Positions 14,315 through 21,943 of a DNA stretch of 64,000 nucleotides are shown one piece after another. Below the pieces are notes generated by a model. The model was not told the origin of the DNA. It did not search any database and saw only the letters and a program-made list of their open reading frames with translations. The translations under genes and the position numbers were made by a program. Location: positions 25,598 through 89,597 of the IMG/VR virus record IMGVR_UViG_3300043313_001192. The stretch is one strand, 5' to 3'. Numbering within the stretch: the stretch's first letter is position 1; every line of letters begins with the position of its first letter. Source of the stretch: a virus.

Positions 14315-14414
14315 CGTTTACGCAGGCTGAGCCGCATCGTCACGAGGCGCTGTGTCCACTCGTTGTGGTAAACTGTCCCTAGACAGAACGACGAAACGAC
14401 CAAAGGACACACCC
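14310..14414 (+). promoter_or_regulatory. promoter cassette 17
   Basis: 16-mer 14310-14325, overlapping the stop codon of the previous gene; TGG-TAAACT with the hexamer at 14369-14374; dyad CTGTC-CCTA-GACAG 14373-14386; leader AACGACGAAACGACCAAAGGACA. Confidence 0.74.
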
Positions 14415-14600
14415 ATGGACCCGAACGCTGCACTCGCCGCCGCACGACAGGCCACCGAGGACTTCGAGAACGCCACCTCGATCTCGCAGGAGTTGGACGC
14501 CGCCGAGCGGCTGGCGAGCAACTTCACCGCACTGGACCACTGGCTCTCGCAGGAGGGCTTCCTGCCCGGCGCGTGGGCAATCGCAGGGGAGCGTGGCTGA
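14415..14600 (+). CDS. hypothetical protein, 61 aa
   Basis: Small helical protein (LAAARQATEDFENATSISQ, LDAAERLASNFTALDHWLSQ). TGA overlaps the next ATG, so it is coupled to the zinc protein downstream. Function unknown. Confidence 0.68.
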   Translation: MDPNAALAAARQATEDFENATSISQELDAAERLASNFTALDHWLSQEGFLPGAWAIAGERG

Positions 14601-14749
14601 TGGAGCCGTACTGCGCCGACTGCGGGCTGAGCCTGCACGCGCAGGCCGAGAAGGCGATCGCCTCCGGTGAGTGGCAGATGGTCTGGGCCGACATGGACGG
14701 CTCGTGGATCTGCCCGCAGACCGGCAACGAGCACCGGCCGCAGGACTAG
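14600..14749 (+). CDS. small zinc-knuckle-like protein, 49 aa
   Basis: ATG 14600 overlaps the preceding stop and TAG is at 14747-14749. CADC near the N-terminus and WICPQTGNEH near the end could form one zinc site across a short helix. The stop overlaps the stop of the convergent minus-strand gene. Confidence 0.62.
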   Translation: MEPYCADCGLSLHAQAEKAIASGEWQMVWADMDGSWICPQTGNEHRPQD

Positions 14750-14994
14750 GCCGAGGCCGAGTCCTGCATCTTGTTCAGGCGCTCCTGCAGTTCAGCGATC
14801 TGGCTCTGGATGCGCTCCGCATCCACGCGACCACGTGGCTTCGGCTCGACACCTTCCAGCGTCGCCTGCTGGGCGTAGAGCGCGTCGAAGCGCTCCTGGT
14901 TCTCGTTGATGAGAAGCTGCGTGGCCTTGTAGCGCGCCCTGTTGGCTGCGCGCACCTGCGCCTTGTGCTTCTCGGGATCTGATCTGGTGACCAT
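14746..14994 (-). CDS. basic coiled-coil protein, 82 aa
   Basis: Minus strand, with the leader AACGACAAAGGACA before its ATG, the same leader type as the plus-strand cassettes. The first half is basic and helical (EKHKAQVRAANRARYKATQLLI), the second a heptad-like coiled coil (DAERIQSQIAELQERLNKMQ). The opening sequence resembles a small protein family common in actinophages. Possible DNA-binding dimer; inference only. Confidence 0.72.
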   Translation of the reverse strand: MVTRSDPEKHKAQVRAANRARYKATQLLINENQERFDALYAQQATLEGVEPKPRGRVDAERIQSQIAELQERLNKMQDSASA

Positions 14995-15071
14995 GGTCTG
15001 GGGTCCCCTGTCCTTTGTCGTTCCCCACTGCTGACGAGAGAGCCTCTGCTCGACTCATGTTCTGCACTGCC

Positions 15072-15100
15072 AGTCTATGCAAACACAGCCGCGTTCACAA
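15072..15100 (-). promoter_or_regulatory. minus-strand promoter for the coiled-coil gene
   Basis: On the minus strand TTGTGA (15095-15100), 17-base spacer, TAGACT (15072-15077), and then a short dyad ACTG-G-CAGT at the start. The 16-mer at 15109-15124 begins 9 bases upstream of this -35, in the orientation opposite to that used for plus-strand promoters. Confidence 0.65.
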
Positions 15101-15108
15101 CACCACAC

Positions 15109-15393
15109 ACTGACGTTTACGCAGACAGGGCTGTACCCGCAACCATGTTGGGGCAAACACCGAGGCTGTGCGAGGCTCAGCCTGCTGAGCCGCTACGCCT
15201 TGCTGAGCAGGGGTTCCCTGCCAGCAGATTTGTGTCGGACCCCTGCCCTAGGGTTGCCCTGTTAGGCAAACCCACAGGGACAGAACAGACTAGACCAGTT
15301 CGTGCCCACCCGCCCCTCGATTATGGAGTGGCGCAATGGTGTGGTAGGCTCTGGGTACAGAGCCAGACAAGTGAACGACGAAAGGACACGCAC
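15109..15393 (+). promoter_or_regulatory. promoter cassette 18 (distant site)
   Basis: 16-mer 15109-15124. The plus-strand promoter lies 235 bases away: TTATGG (15321-15326), 18-base spacer, TAGGCT (15345-15350) preceded by TGG; dyad GGCTCTG-GGTA-CAGAGCC 15347-15364; leader GAACGACGAAAGGACA before GTG 15394. The 16-mer here may serve the divergent minus-strand promoter. I see no gene in the 200 bases between. Confidence 0.65.
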
Positions 15394-16731
15394 GTGAGCA
15401 CCAAGAGCACCGCCGTGATGATGCAACTCGCCACGGCCGACGGGGATTCCAAGCAGCAGATGGTGGTCTTCGCCAACAAGGCGGTCTACCGACGCAGCCT
15501 CACCGAGGGCACCCGCACCCGCTGGCGCTACGCCAGCGTGGGCGACCTGCCTACGTGGGTCGAGGGCTACGTCAACCTGACCAAGGCCGCGCCCACGCCG
15601 ATGAGCATCAGCCACGGCGCCACCCTGATGGAGGTCACCGAGGACGAGGCCACCGAGGCCGAGGGCGGCGCGTTCCCGCGCAACGTGGGGCTGCGCTACT
15701 CCCGCGTGATCGACGCGATGGACGCGGACCCGACCAGCAACGTCCCCACGCCGGACGTGAAGCAGTACGTGCAGGACTGGATCGACGCACACAGCCGCGA
15801 CGACAACGCGTGGATCGACACCCACGTGCACAGCGCTGGCACCGCCGTGGTCAAGCCTGCCGCGCCCGAGCCTGAGCCCGAGCCTGAGCCCGAGGTCAGC
15901 GTGGCCACCACGACGGGCGGCTGGACCTACCCCGAAACCAAGGGCGGCTACATCACCCGGCCCAACGGGACCAAGTACAAGGTCCGCAAGATCGACGGCA
16001 CGCCCGACGTGCAGGTGATCCGCGAGGCTCGCCCCGACCGCGAGCACGTGTTCCTGTTCGGTGAGCCGGGGACCGGCAAGACGGCGCTGGTCGACTCCGC
16101 ATTCGGGGACGATCTGGTGACCATGCTGGGCACCGAGGACACCGAGGTCGCGGACTTCATCGGCGGCTACACCGTGCGCGGTGGCGGGTCCTACGGCTGG
16201 ACGGACGGCGCGCTCACCGAGGCGATGGAGCGCAAGGTCCCGCTGTTCATTGACGAGATTGGGGTGATCGCTCCCAAGGTGCTCACCACCGTGTTCTCGG
16301 TGATGGACGGCCGCGACGAGATTCGGATCACCGCGAACCCCGACCGGGGCATCGTGACCGCTGGGCACGGCTTCATGGTGCTGGCAGCCACGAACCCGCA
16401 CGCCCCCGGCGTGCGCCTCTCCGAGGCTCTGCTGAGCCGGTTCGCGATCCACTTGGAGGTCGGCTCGGACTACTCCGTGTGCCGCGAGATGGGTGTGCCG
16501 GACGTGCTGGTCACCGCAGCCGAGAACCTCGACAAGCGCCGCAGCACTGGCGAGATTGGCTGGGCACCGCAGATGCGCGAGTTGCTCCGCGCCAAGGCGC
16601 AGTGGACCAAGCGCGGGGACACGTTCGCGATCCGCAACCTGATCAGCGGCGCACCCGAGGACGACCGCGAGGTCGTGGCCGAGGTCATGGCCCGCACCAC
16701 CGGGAAGAAGTTGACCGGGCTGGTGCTCTGA
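15394..16731 (+). CDS. MoxR-type AAA+ ATPase, 445 aa
   Basis: GTG 15394 is the only start positioned behind the cassette leader AAAGGACA. An N-terminal part of about 190 residues ends in a Pro/Glu linker (EPEPEPEPE). The AAA+ core follows: Walker A GEPGTGKT (223-230), Walker B PLFIDEI (FIDEI 285-289), sensor-1 LAATNPH and an arginine finger in LLSRF. The arrangement fits the MoxR/CbbQ/CobS class. Such ATPases act with a VWA-domain partner in maturing or remodelling metalloproteins and complexes, and the partner is encoded next. The phage target is unknown. Confidence 0.85.
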   Translation: MSTKSTAVMMQLATADGDSKQQMVVFANKAVYRRSLTEGTRTRWRYASVGDLPTWVEGYVNLTKAAPTPMSISHGATLMEVTEDEATEAEGGAFPRNVGLRYSRVIDAMDADPTSNVPTPDVKQYVQDWIDAHSRDDNAWIDTHVHSAGTAVVKPAAPEPEPEPEPEVSVATTTGGWTYPETKGGYITRPNGTKYKVRKIDGTPDVQVIREARPDREHVFLFGEPGTGKTALVDSAFGDDLVTMLGTEDTEVADFIGGYTVRGGGSYGWTDGALTEAMERKVPLFIDEIGVIAPKVLTTVFSVMDGRDEIRITANPDRGIVTAGHGFMVLAATNPHAPGVRLSEALLSRFAIHLEVGSDYSVCREMGVPDVLVTAAENLDKRRSTGEIGWAPQMRELLRAKAQWTKRGDTFAIRNLISGAPEDDREVVAEVMARTTGKKLTGLVL

Positions 16732-16736
16732 GACTT

Positions 16737-16830
16737 CCGGCCCGCGCTGTTGCAAGCGCGGGCCGGGGGACCGTTCACAGTGAACGGCTCTGTAGTGCTG
16801 GCGCCAGTCCGCGTTCGGGCTGGCGTCAGC
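16737..16830 (+). terminator. three tandem hairpins
   Basis: CCGGCCCGCGCT/AGCGCGGGCCGG (16737-16766) is a perfect terminator-like stem. It is followed by CCGTTCAC-A-GTGAACGG (16771-16787) and GCTGGCGCCAG/CTGGCGTCAGC (about 16798-16830). Three stems in a row between the ATPase and the VWA gene could tune their expression ratio. Confidence 0.6.
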
Positions 16831-16843
16831 CAGGAGAGCAGCT

Positions 16844-17012
16844 ACTGACGTTTACGCAGGACAGCGCGACGTGCGCGAGGGGCGCAGGACGTGGCAAGAT
16901 CAGCAGTGCCGAGGGATGCACCGATTAGGTAATGACGAGCCAGTGGTGTAAACTGAGGTTACGAGGTCAGGGTGACTCCCCGACACAGACAGAACGACGA
17001 AAGGACACGGCC
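16844..17012 (+). promoter_or_regulatory. promoter cassette 19
   Basis: 16-mer 16844-16859; TTAGGT (16925-16930), 18-base spacer, TAAACT (16949-16954). Only a weak dyad (CTGA...TCAG, 16953-16970). Leader GAACGACGAAAGGACA before ATG 17013. Site-to-promoter distance is longer than usual (104 bases). Confidence 0.65.
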
Positions 17013-18842
17013 ATGGGCCACATCTTGTACGGCAAGGTCGAGAGCACTGTGAACAAGAGCGACGACGACTGGTACGGCGTCGCGGCGCAGGTCGGCAAGT
17101 TCACGAACAAGCGTGCGCACCGCAGCGATATCACTGCTGTCGTGTCCAGCACTGCTGGCATGGGCGCTCCCGCGTGCTTCATCCCGAGCCTTGCCGAGAT
17201 GCACATCAACACCGAGGCCGCTCCCATGGGTCCTCCCGACAAGGTCAATCTGGACGACCGCATGTGGATGCTCACCTACGCCCCGAGCGTGGGCGCGTGC
17301 ACCCACGAAGCGGCACACGCCCGCCACACGCACTGGGACCCCCGCGACCTGATGGAGAACTACGAGGCCACCCGCAAGATGGTCGACGTGATCACCACGC
17401 TGGAAGAGCCGCGCATCGAGGCGCAGGCGCTGCGCTTCCACCCTGACTCGCGTCCCTTCCTGCGAGGCTGCGCGATGGAGATTGTCGGGCGCGACTTCAA
17501 GATCAGCGACACCCGCTACGGCGCGGCGACTGCTGCTGGTCTGCTGCTGGCCCGCGTGGATGCCAAGGTGCTGACCAAGGCCGAGGCGCGTACGTTCCGC
17601 CGCGATATCGCTGCGGTGCTGGGCGACACGCTGGACGAGTTGGAGCCGCTGTGGCAGCGCTTCCTGCGTCTGCACGACCACGACTACGCGGGCATGGTCG
17701 AGGTTGCCGCCGCATGGCTGGACGTGCTGGGCGAGGACCCCGAGGACGAGTCCGATATGGCGGGCGAGTCGATGATGGGCGAGAGCCTGTCCGGCGAGGG
17801 CGAGGGCGAGGGCGAGGGCTCTGGCAAGGGCGAGGGCGAGGGCGACGAGTCCGAGGGCGAGGCGTCCGGCTTCGGGGACAAGATCATGGGCAAGGTGCAC
17901 ATCACCGAGTCCAAGATGGACAAGGAGGTCACCGAGGCTCGCGGCGAAGAGCGCGCCGAGCGTCGTCGCGCCGAGTCCAAGGCCGACGCCGAGCGCCGCA
18001 AGTCTGCCGAGGGTCCGCACGCCGAGGCGTTCACGCACACCGGGCTGCACGGCTACTCACCGGACGGGTTCGCGCACTACTCGCACTCGCGTCCCCCGAC
18101 CGCCGACGAGCGTCGTGCGGCCAAGATGCTGGCCCGCTCGTTGGAGAAGATCGACTACCGGGACCGGGCCGTGACCAAGGTCCGCAGCGTGGTTCCTCCC
18201 GGCCGTCTGGTCGGGCGGGCTGCGGTGCAGGCCGACGCGATGATCGAGCAGGGCCGGGACGCCTCTGGTGTCGAGGTCTGGTCGGGCAAGCGCCGCAAGC
18301 GGGTCGAGTCCACGCCGCTGACGATCGGGTTCCTCGGGGATATCTCGGGGTCGATGAACGCGGCCATGGAGCCGCTGGCATCGAGCCAGTGGGTGCTGAG
18401 CACCGCAGGCGCGCACGTGGACGCCAAGGTCGCCAGCGTGCACTTCGGTGACCGGGTGCACGGCATCACGCCCGCTGGGGTCCGCGAGAAGGACGTGCGG
18501 CTGTTCGCTCCCTACGACGGCAGCGAGGCGTTCAAGGACGCGGCGCTGGCGATCGACAAGGAACTGAACCTGCTGGACGGGCGGGGTGCTCGCATCCTGT
18601 TCATCGCCAGCGATGGGCAGTACGTGAACGGCACCGATATGGCCTACGCCCGCACGTGGATGCCGCTCGCCAAGCGCAAGGGTGTCGCGGTGATCTACCT
18701 GAACTTCCTCGGGTCGATGAACCCCACCGGCGTGGGCGGTGCCAAGGTGATCGACTGCGTCCGCAAGTCGCCCGCCGAGGTCGCCGCGCTGTGCGGCAAG
18801 GCCGCACTCGCGGAGGTCCGCAAGATCGACCAGCGGGTCTAG
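17013..18842 (+). CDS. VWA-domain protein with HEAAH motif, 609 aa
   Basis: N-terminal region (about 1-240) carries HEAAH at residues 98-102, a zincin-type HExxH signature. A low-complexity Gly/Glu stretch (about 262-290) and a highly charged coiled segment follow. The C-terminal VWA domain (about 430-600) has the MIDAS motif DISGSM at 443-448. This resembles the CobT/VWA partner of MoxR ATPases; such peptidase-like domains joined to VWA domains occur in uncharacterised bacterial proteins. It is encoded directly after the MoxR gene but from its own promoter. It may deliver a substrate to the ATPase. Whether the HEAAH site is catalytic is unknown. Confidence 0.82.
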   Translation: MGHILYGKVESTVNKSDDDWYGVAAQVGKFTNKRAHRSDITAVVSSTAGMGAPACFIPSLAEMHINTEAAPMGPPDKVNLDDRMWMLTYAPSVGACTHEAAHARHTHWDPRDLMENYEATRKMVDVITTLEEPRIEAQALRFHPDSRPFLRGCAMEIVGRDFKISDTRYGAATAAGLLLARVDAKVLTKAEARTFRRDIAAVLGDTLDELEPLWQRFLRLHDHDYAGMVEVAAAWLDVLGEDPEDESDMAGESMMGESLSGEGEGEGEGSGKGEGEGDESEGEASGFGDKIMGKVHITESKMDKEVTEARGEERAERRRAESKADAERRKSAEGPHAEAFTHTGLHGYSPDGFAHYSHSRPPTADERRAAKMLARSLEKIDYRDRAVTKVRSVVPPGRLVGRAAVQADAMIEQGRDASGVEVWSGKRRKRVESTPLTIGFLGDISGSMNAAMEPLASSQWVLSTAGAHVDAKVASVHFGDRVHGITPAGVREKDVRLFAPYDGSEAFKDAALAIDKELNLLDGRGARILFIASDGQYVNGTDMAYARTWMPLAKRKGVAVIYLNFLGSMNPTGVGGAKVIDCVRKSPAEVAALCGKAALAEVRKIDQRV

Positions 18843-18856
18843 CCCGCACCCAAGCC

Positions 18857-18931
18857 GGGGTCCGGCTCACCGGCTCGTCACCGGGCGCGTGAGGTCGTTA
18901 CGTCCTTTCGTCCCTCACCGAGCCGGACCCC
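18857..18931 (+). terminator. branched hairpin terminator or structured RNA
   Basis: GGGGTCCGGCTC (18857-18868) pairs perfectly with GAGCCGGACCCC (18920-18931). GTGAGG and CCTCAC pair inside the 51-base loop, giving a branched fold just after the VWA gene. Confidence 0.6.
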
Positions 18932-18979
18932 TCTCCACCAGCACCACCCAACGACACAACGACACGAACGGAGCACGGC

Positions 18980-19174
18980 ATGTTGAACACAACGATCAGA
19001 GGCTGGCAGGTGGTCTTCGGACTGCGTTGCCGGTGGGGCTTCCGAGCCGCTGACGGCACGGAGGTCTGGCGGCAGCGCGGCATCGCGCTGGCGGTGCTGC
19101 AGGAGGACACGATGATGTTCCTGCTGCGGGTGCCCTACACACTGCGCACCTACCCAGGAGTGGTGTGGTCATGA
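18980..19174 (+). CDS. hypothetical protein, 64 aa
   Basis: ATG 18980 after ACGGAG, behind a leader with ACAACGACACAACGACAC repeats but without a 16-mer or obvious promoter, so it may depend on read-through. Basic N-terminal half (RGWQVVFGLRCRWGFRA) and hydrophobic C-terminal half (FLLRVPYTLRTYPGVVW). The TGA overlaps the ATG of the WGR gene. Confidence 0.6.
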   Translation: MLNTTIRGWQVVFGLRCRWGFRAADGTEVWRQRGIALAVLQEDTMMFLLRVPYTLRTYPGVVWS

Positions 19175-19512
19175 GCACACCCGACTTCCGCGATCAGGAC
19201 CCGGTCTGGGTTCGGTACGCCGAGCTGACCGGTGGCGGGCACGACAAGTTCTACGAGCTGACCATCCACCTGCACGACGACGGCACCTTCTACGTCCAGA
19301 AGCGGTGGGGCCGACGCCCCGACGCGGGCGGCGGGCAGATCAAGGTGGAGCCGTACCAGTCGCTGAACGCAGCGCAGACGGTGAGCCTGAACATGCTGGG
19401 CGAGAAGATCGCCAAGGGCTACCGGGAGACCGAGCGTCCGCACGGCGCCGGGCAGCGGGTCTTCCGCGAGGTCGGGCACGACTTCTACGCCGACGGTGAC
19501 GAGGCGTTCTAG
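19171..19512 (+). CDS. WGR-domain protein, 113 aa
   Basis: ATG 19171 overlaps the previous stop (ATGA), with CAGGAG upstream. Residues about 26-86 fit the WGR fold: a strand with KFYELTIHL, FYVQKRWGRRP (W46-G47-R48), a Gln-rich turn (GGGQIKVEPY), then a helix and IAKGYRE. WGR domains bind nucleic acid or protein in PARPs, MolR and DNA-repair proteins. Here the domain is almost the entire protein. Its role in the phage is unknown. Confidence 0.78.
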   Translation: MSTPDFRDQDPVWVRYAELTGGGHDKFYELTIHLHDDGTFYVQKRWGRRPDAGGGQIKVEPYQSLNAAQTVSLNMLGEKIAKGYRETERPHGAGQRVFREVGHDFYADGDEAF

Positions 19513-19520
19513 CCGCATCG

Positions 19521-19546
19521 ACCGGCCGCCGCCAGGCGGCCGGTTC
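19521..19546 (+). terminator. hairpin terminator
   Basis: ACCGGCCGCC-GCCA-GGCGGCCGGT (19521-19544) followed by TT. Confidence 0.78.
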
Positions 19547-19559
19547 CGGCAGTAACGTC

Positions 19560-19671
19560 ACTGACGTTTACGCAGCCTGGCGCCGACCTGGTGGGCTGGG
19601 CCTGGTTTGCCTGATGACCTAGATGGTGTAGACTGTTCTCAACAGCCCAACGACGACAAGGACACACTGAC
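19560..19671 (+). promoter_or_regulatory. promoter cassette 20
   Basis: 16-mer 19560-19575 with the ACGTCACTGACGT extension (19555-19567); TTTGCC (19606-19611), 17-base spacer, TAGACT (19629-19634); dyad CTGTT-CTC-AACAG 19633-19645; leader CAACGACGACAAGGACA. The last cassette with an intergenic 16-mer; it drives at least the operon 19672-20943. Confidence 0.75.
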
Positions 19672-20136
19672 ATGGCTACTGCCTTCACACCGCCCGAGGG
19701 GTTCGAGCCCCCGGAGATCACGCTGGACAACATGCGTGATGGCTCGTATGAGCGCGAGGAGGCTGCCTTCCTCGAACGGCTCGCCGACCGCGCCAAGATG
19801 AACGGCACCAGCCCGCTGCTCGGCGAGGTGGTGCGCTGGCAGCGTGCCGACGGCTACGCGCAGTACATGGTCTGGCAGACCAAGCCGCTGCAACTGATCC
19901 ACCTCAACCTGCTCGACGGCTACTCGATCGAGCCCGCGCTGATCCGGGGACTCCGGGTCGCCGACATCCACGCCATGGTGCAGCAGGCCGCGCGCATGCG
20001 TGAGTTCTTCACCGCCAAGATCGTCATCGACGAGCCCGGCGTGGTCTGCGGAGGCTGCGGCGTCACCATCCACGACGTCGCCCGCGATGTCGTGACCTGC
20101 GTGATCTGCGGGCACCAGACGGAGGTGTCGCGATGA
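19672..20136 (+). CDS. protein with C-terminal zinc ribbon, 154 aa
   Basis: First gene of the longest left-arm operon. The body (about 1-120) is helical and acidic (EEAAFLERLADRAKMNG, DIHAMVQQAARMREFF). The end is a zinc ribbon, CGGCGVTIHDVARDVVTCVICGH. Possible nucleic-acid binding. The ATGA overlap links it to the next gene. Confidence 0.73.
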   Translation: MATAFTPPEGFEPPEITLDNMRDGSYEREEAAFLERLADRAKMNGTSPLLGEVVRWQRADGYAQYMVWQTKPLQLIHLNLLDGYSIEPALIRGLRVADIHAMVQQAARMREFFTAKIVIDEPGVVCGGCGVTIHDVARDVVTCVICGHQTEVSR

Positions 20137-20372
20137 GCGACCAGACCTACACCCAGGATCAGGTCAGCGCGGCGCTGAACAAGGCCGCCGACGACATCAT
20201 CGAAGCCACCGAGGCCGAGGACGAGGGGCTGCGCGACGCGCTGAACCTGCTGGTCAACGCCGTCGGCTCCTACCTCTGGGACGGCGCTGAAGACCTGGAG
20301 CAGGTGGCAGCGAAGAACTACGACGCCGACCTCGACTCGATCGTCGGCTGGATCGCGCAGGGCATCCGATGA
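20133..20372 (+). CDS. acidic helical protein, 79 aa
   Basis: ATG 20133 overlaps the previous stop. Strongly acidic and helical throughout (NKAADDIIEATEAEDEGL, AEDLEQVAAKNYDADLDS). Could mimic nucleic acid or pair with a basic partner, but nothing specific shows this. Confidence 0.7.
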   Translation: MSDQTYTQDQVSAALNKAADDIIEATEAEDEGLRDALNLLVNAVGSYLWDGAEDLEQVAAKNYDADLDSIVGWIAQGIR

Positions 20373-20641
20373 GCGAGCCGCCCCGCGACCGAGTCAAGAA
20401 CCCCTCGATCAACTTCCCGCAGACGCCGGAGGAGGCGCAGCGCGCCATCATCCAGCAGGTCCGCCGGATGCTGTTCGAGGAGCACAGCGCTGGCTACTCG
20501 CCGCTGACCAGGACGCGCACCGACGACGCTGGCCTGGGCACCACCCGCAGGCCCCAGCAGACCAAGTGGCTCAACGACGCGAGCGACCTGATCGGTGCCA
20601 TCATCGGCGACAAGCTGGACGAGATCGAGGCGGTGATCTGA
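20369..20641 (+). CDS. hypothetical protein, 90 aa
   Basis: ATG 20369 overlaps the preceding stop. Pro/Arg/Thr-rich N-terminal half with a helix (EAQRAIIQQVRRMLFEEHSAG), then a short C-terminal helix. The TGA overlaps the next ATG. Function unknown. Confidence 0.7.
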   Translation: MSEPPRDRVKNPSINFPQTPEEAQRAIIQQVRRMLFEEHSAGYSPLTRTRTDDAGLGTTRRPQQTKWLNDASDLIGAIIGDKLDEIEAVI

Positions 20642-20943
20642 TGGCGGACTGGATCGTGATCGGCACCTCGATGGTCGTCGAGGACGAGCCGGACGGCGAG
20701 GCCGCCATCAACCGCGCCCAGGACATGAGCGGCTGGAACTGGGAGGCGATCCCGGCGGTGGAACTGAACCCGCTGGTCCACTACGCGAACGTGCTGGAGG
20801 CAGCCCAGGAGGCCCAGGACGCTGCGTACGGCGACTCCAACGACGACGAGATCGACCTGCTCCGCAACGCGCTGGAGATGGCGCTGAGCGCGCTGCACCT
20901 CGAACTGCCCGAGCCCCGCGACCCGGACGACGAAGACGCGTAG
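20641..20943 (+). CDS. acidic protein, 100 aa
   Basis: ATG 20641 lies inside the preceding TGA. N-terminal strand (DWIVIGTSMVVEDEP), then Ala/Glu/Asp-rich helices (VLEAAQEAQDAAYGDSNDDE) and an acidic tail. It directly precedes the sigma-like gene, 11 bases upstream of it. Confidence 0.7.
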   Translation: MADWIVIGTSMVVEDEPDGEAAINRAQDMSGWNWEAIPAVELNPLVHYANVLEAAQEAQDAAYGDSNDDEIDLLRNALEMALSALHLELPEPRDPDDEDA

Positions 20944-20954
20944 GTTAGATAACC

Positions 20955-21554
20955 ATGGACGGCATCCGGGATGGCTTCGGCGACGACCCCACGGTCGATG
21001 AGGTGCTGGCGGACGAGGAGGAGTTCCTGGTCCGCAACGCCCGGCACGCCCTGGTCAAGAAGATGGGCCGGGGCTTCCCCGCCGGGGCGGACGAGGACGC
21101 TGTCCAGGAGGCCCGCATTGCGGCCTGGCAGTCCTGGGAGAAGAACCACAACCGGGCCTACCTGAACATCGCTGCCCGGCAGCGGCTGATGGCCCATGTC
21201 TTTCGGGACCAGTGGTTCGGCACCAAGCCGACCGCACACGAGAAGGATCCGATCCGCCGGGCCAACCGCTCCAGCTTCGATGACCCGGACAACGGCATTG
21301 ACGTTCTGGTGGACTCGGCGACCTGGGTGGACCAGGTCCTTCTGGGCTACCACCACGGCGAGATCCACCAGGCGCTGGACGCACTGACGTTTACGCAGAG
21401 GGAGTACGTGGTGCTGCGCTTCTGGGGTGGGATGTCGGACACCGAGATCGCTGCGCACCAGGGCAAGACACGGGGCGGAGTGTCCTCGGTGTGGCACAAG
21501 AGCATCCGCCCGGCCCTCGCCTCTCAGTTGGAGTTGCTGAGCGACCTGTGCTAA
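20955..21554 (+). CDS. sigma-70-family-like factor, 199 aa
   Basis: ATG 20955, 11 bases after the previous stop. Residues about 45-90 (AVQEARIAAWQSWEKNHNRA, YLNIAARQRLMAHVFRDQWF) look like sigma region 2. Residues about 136-190 (LDALTFTQREYVVLRFWGGM, SDTEIAAHQGKTRGGVSSVW) match sigma region 4, the helix-turn-helix that reads -35 elements and is touched by activators. Size and layout suit an ECF-type sigma or a sigma-like regulator. Residues 144-148 (LTFTQ) are encoded by a perfect copy of the 16-bp regulatory site in frame. It probably redirects host RNA polymerase; the promoter it reads is unknown. Confidence 0.75.
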   Translation: MDGIRDGFGDDPTVDEVLADEEEFLVRNARHALVKKMGRGFPAGADEDAVQEARIAAWQSWEKNHNRAYLNIAARQRLMAHVFRDQWFGTKPTAHEKDPIRRANRSSFDDPDNGIDVLVDSATWVDQVLLGYHHGEIHQALDALTFTQREYVVLRFWGGMSDTEIAAHQGKTRGGVSSVWHKSIRPALASQLELLSDLC

Positions 21555-21595
21555 ACTGTTCCTAGGAACAGACCAACGACGAAGGACGAACTGAC
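21383..21595 (+). promoter_or_regulatory. promoter cassette 21 (site inside the sigma-like gene)
   Basis: Exact 16-mer at 21383-21398 within the coding sequence. The promoter for the next operon is TGC-TAAACT with the hexamer at 21552-21557, overlapping the end of the sigma-like gene, with the perfect palindrome CTGTTCCTAGGAACAG (21556-21571) at the start site and leader CCAACGACGAAGGACG before ATG 21596. The site is 168 bases from the -10, so it may act differently from the others. Confidence 0.65.
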
Positions 21596-21943
21596 ATGAC
21601 TGACCTGCCCCGCAACGAGCACGGCGAGATCGACTGCTCCGCTTCCTACGGTGAACTCTGGTTCGTGAAGATCCAGTACAACACCGACAGCGAGAACCGC
21701 GAGATCGCCGAGGACGACGAGAAGACGTTCGAGGAGTCGGTGACCTACCACGGCCCGTTCTTCAGCCAGCAGGAGGCTGCTGACTGGTGCAACGCCTACC
21801 CCGAGGACCCCGACGTCCACGACATGTACGTGTGGAACATGAACGCGGTCCGGCCCGACGGCAAGCCCCCGATCACCAAGGAGACCGTGGCGTACGCCGA
21901 CGGCGAGTCCGCTGCCCGTGCCGACCTGGGGCTGAAGGCATGA
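21596..21943 (+). CDS. hypothetical protein, 115 aa
   Basis: First gene after cassette 21. Acidic alpha/beta protein (GELWFVKIQYNTDSENRE, HGPFFSQQEAADWCNAYPED). The ATGA overlap with the next gene shows translational coupling. Function unknown. Confidence 0.72.
   Translation: MTDLPRNEHGEIDCSASYGELWFVKIQYNTDSENREIAEDDEKTFEESVTYHGPFFSQQEAADWCNAYPEDPDVHDMYVWNMNAVRPDGKPPITKETVAYADGESAARADLGLKA

Noticed and set aside
15145-15393. N-terminal extension of the MoxR gene to an upstream start.
   Set aside because: The promoter, dyad and leader lie within this stretch, so the message starts downstream; GTG 15394 sits correctly behind the ribosome site.
859-19575. The 16-mers as a CRISPR array.
   Set aside because: Copies are 0.5-2.7 kb apart with genes between them, and there are no regular spacers and no cas genes.
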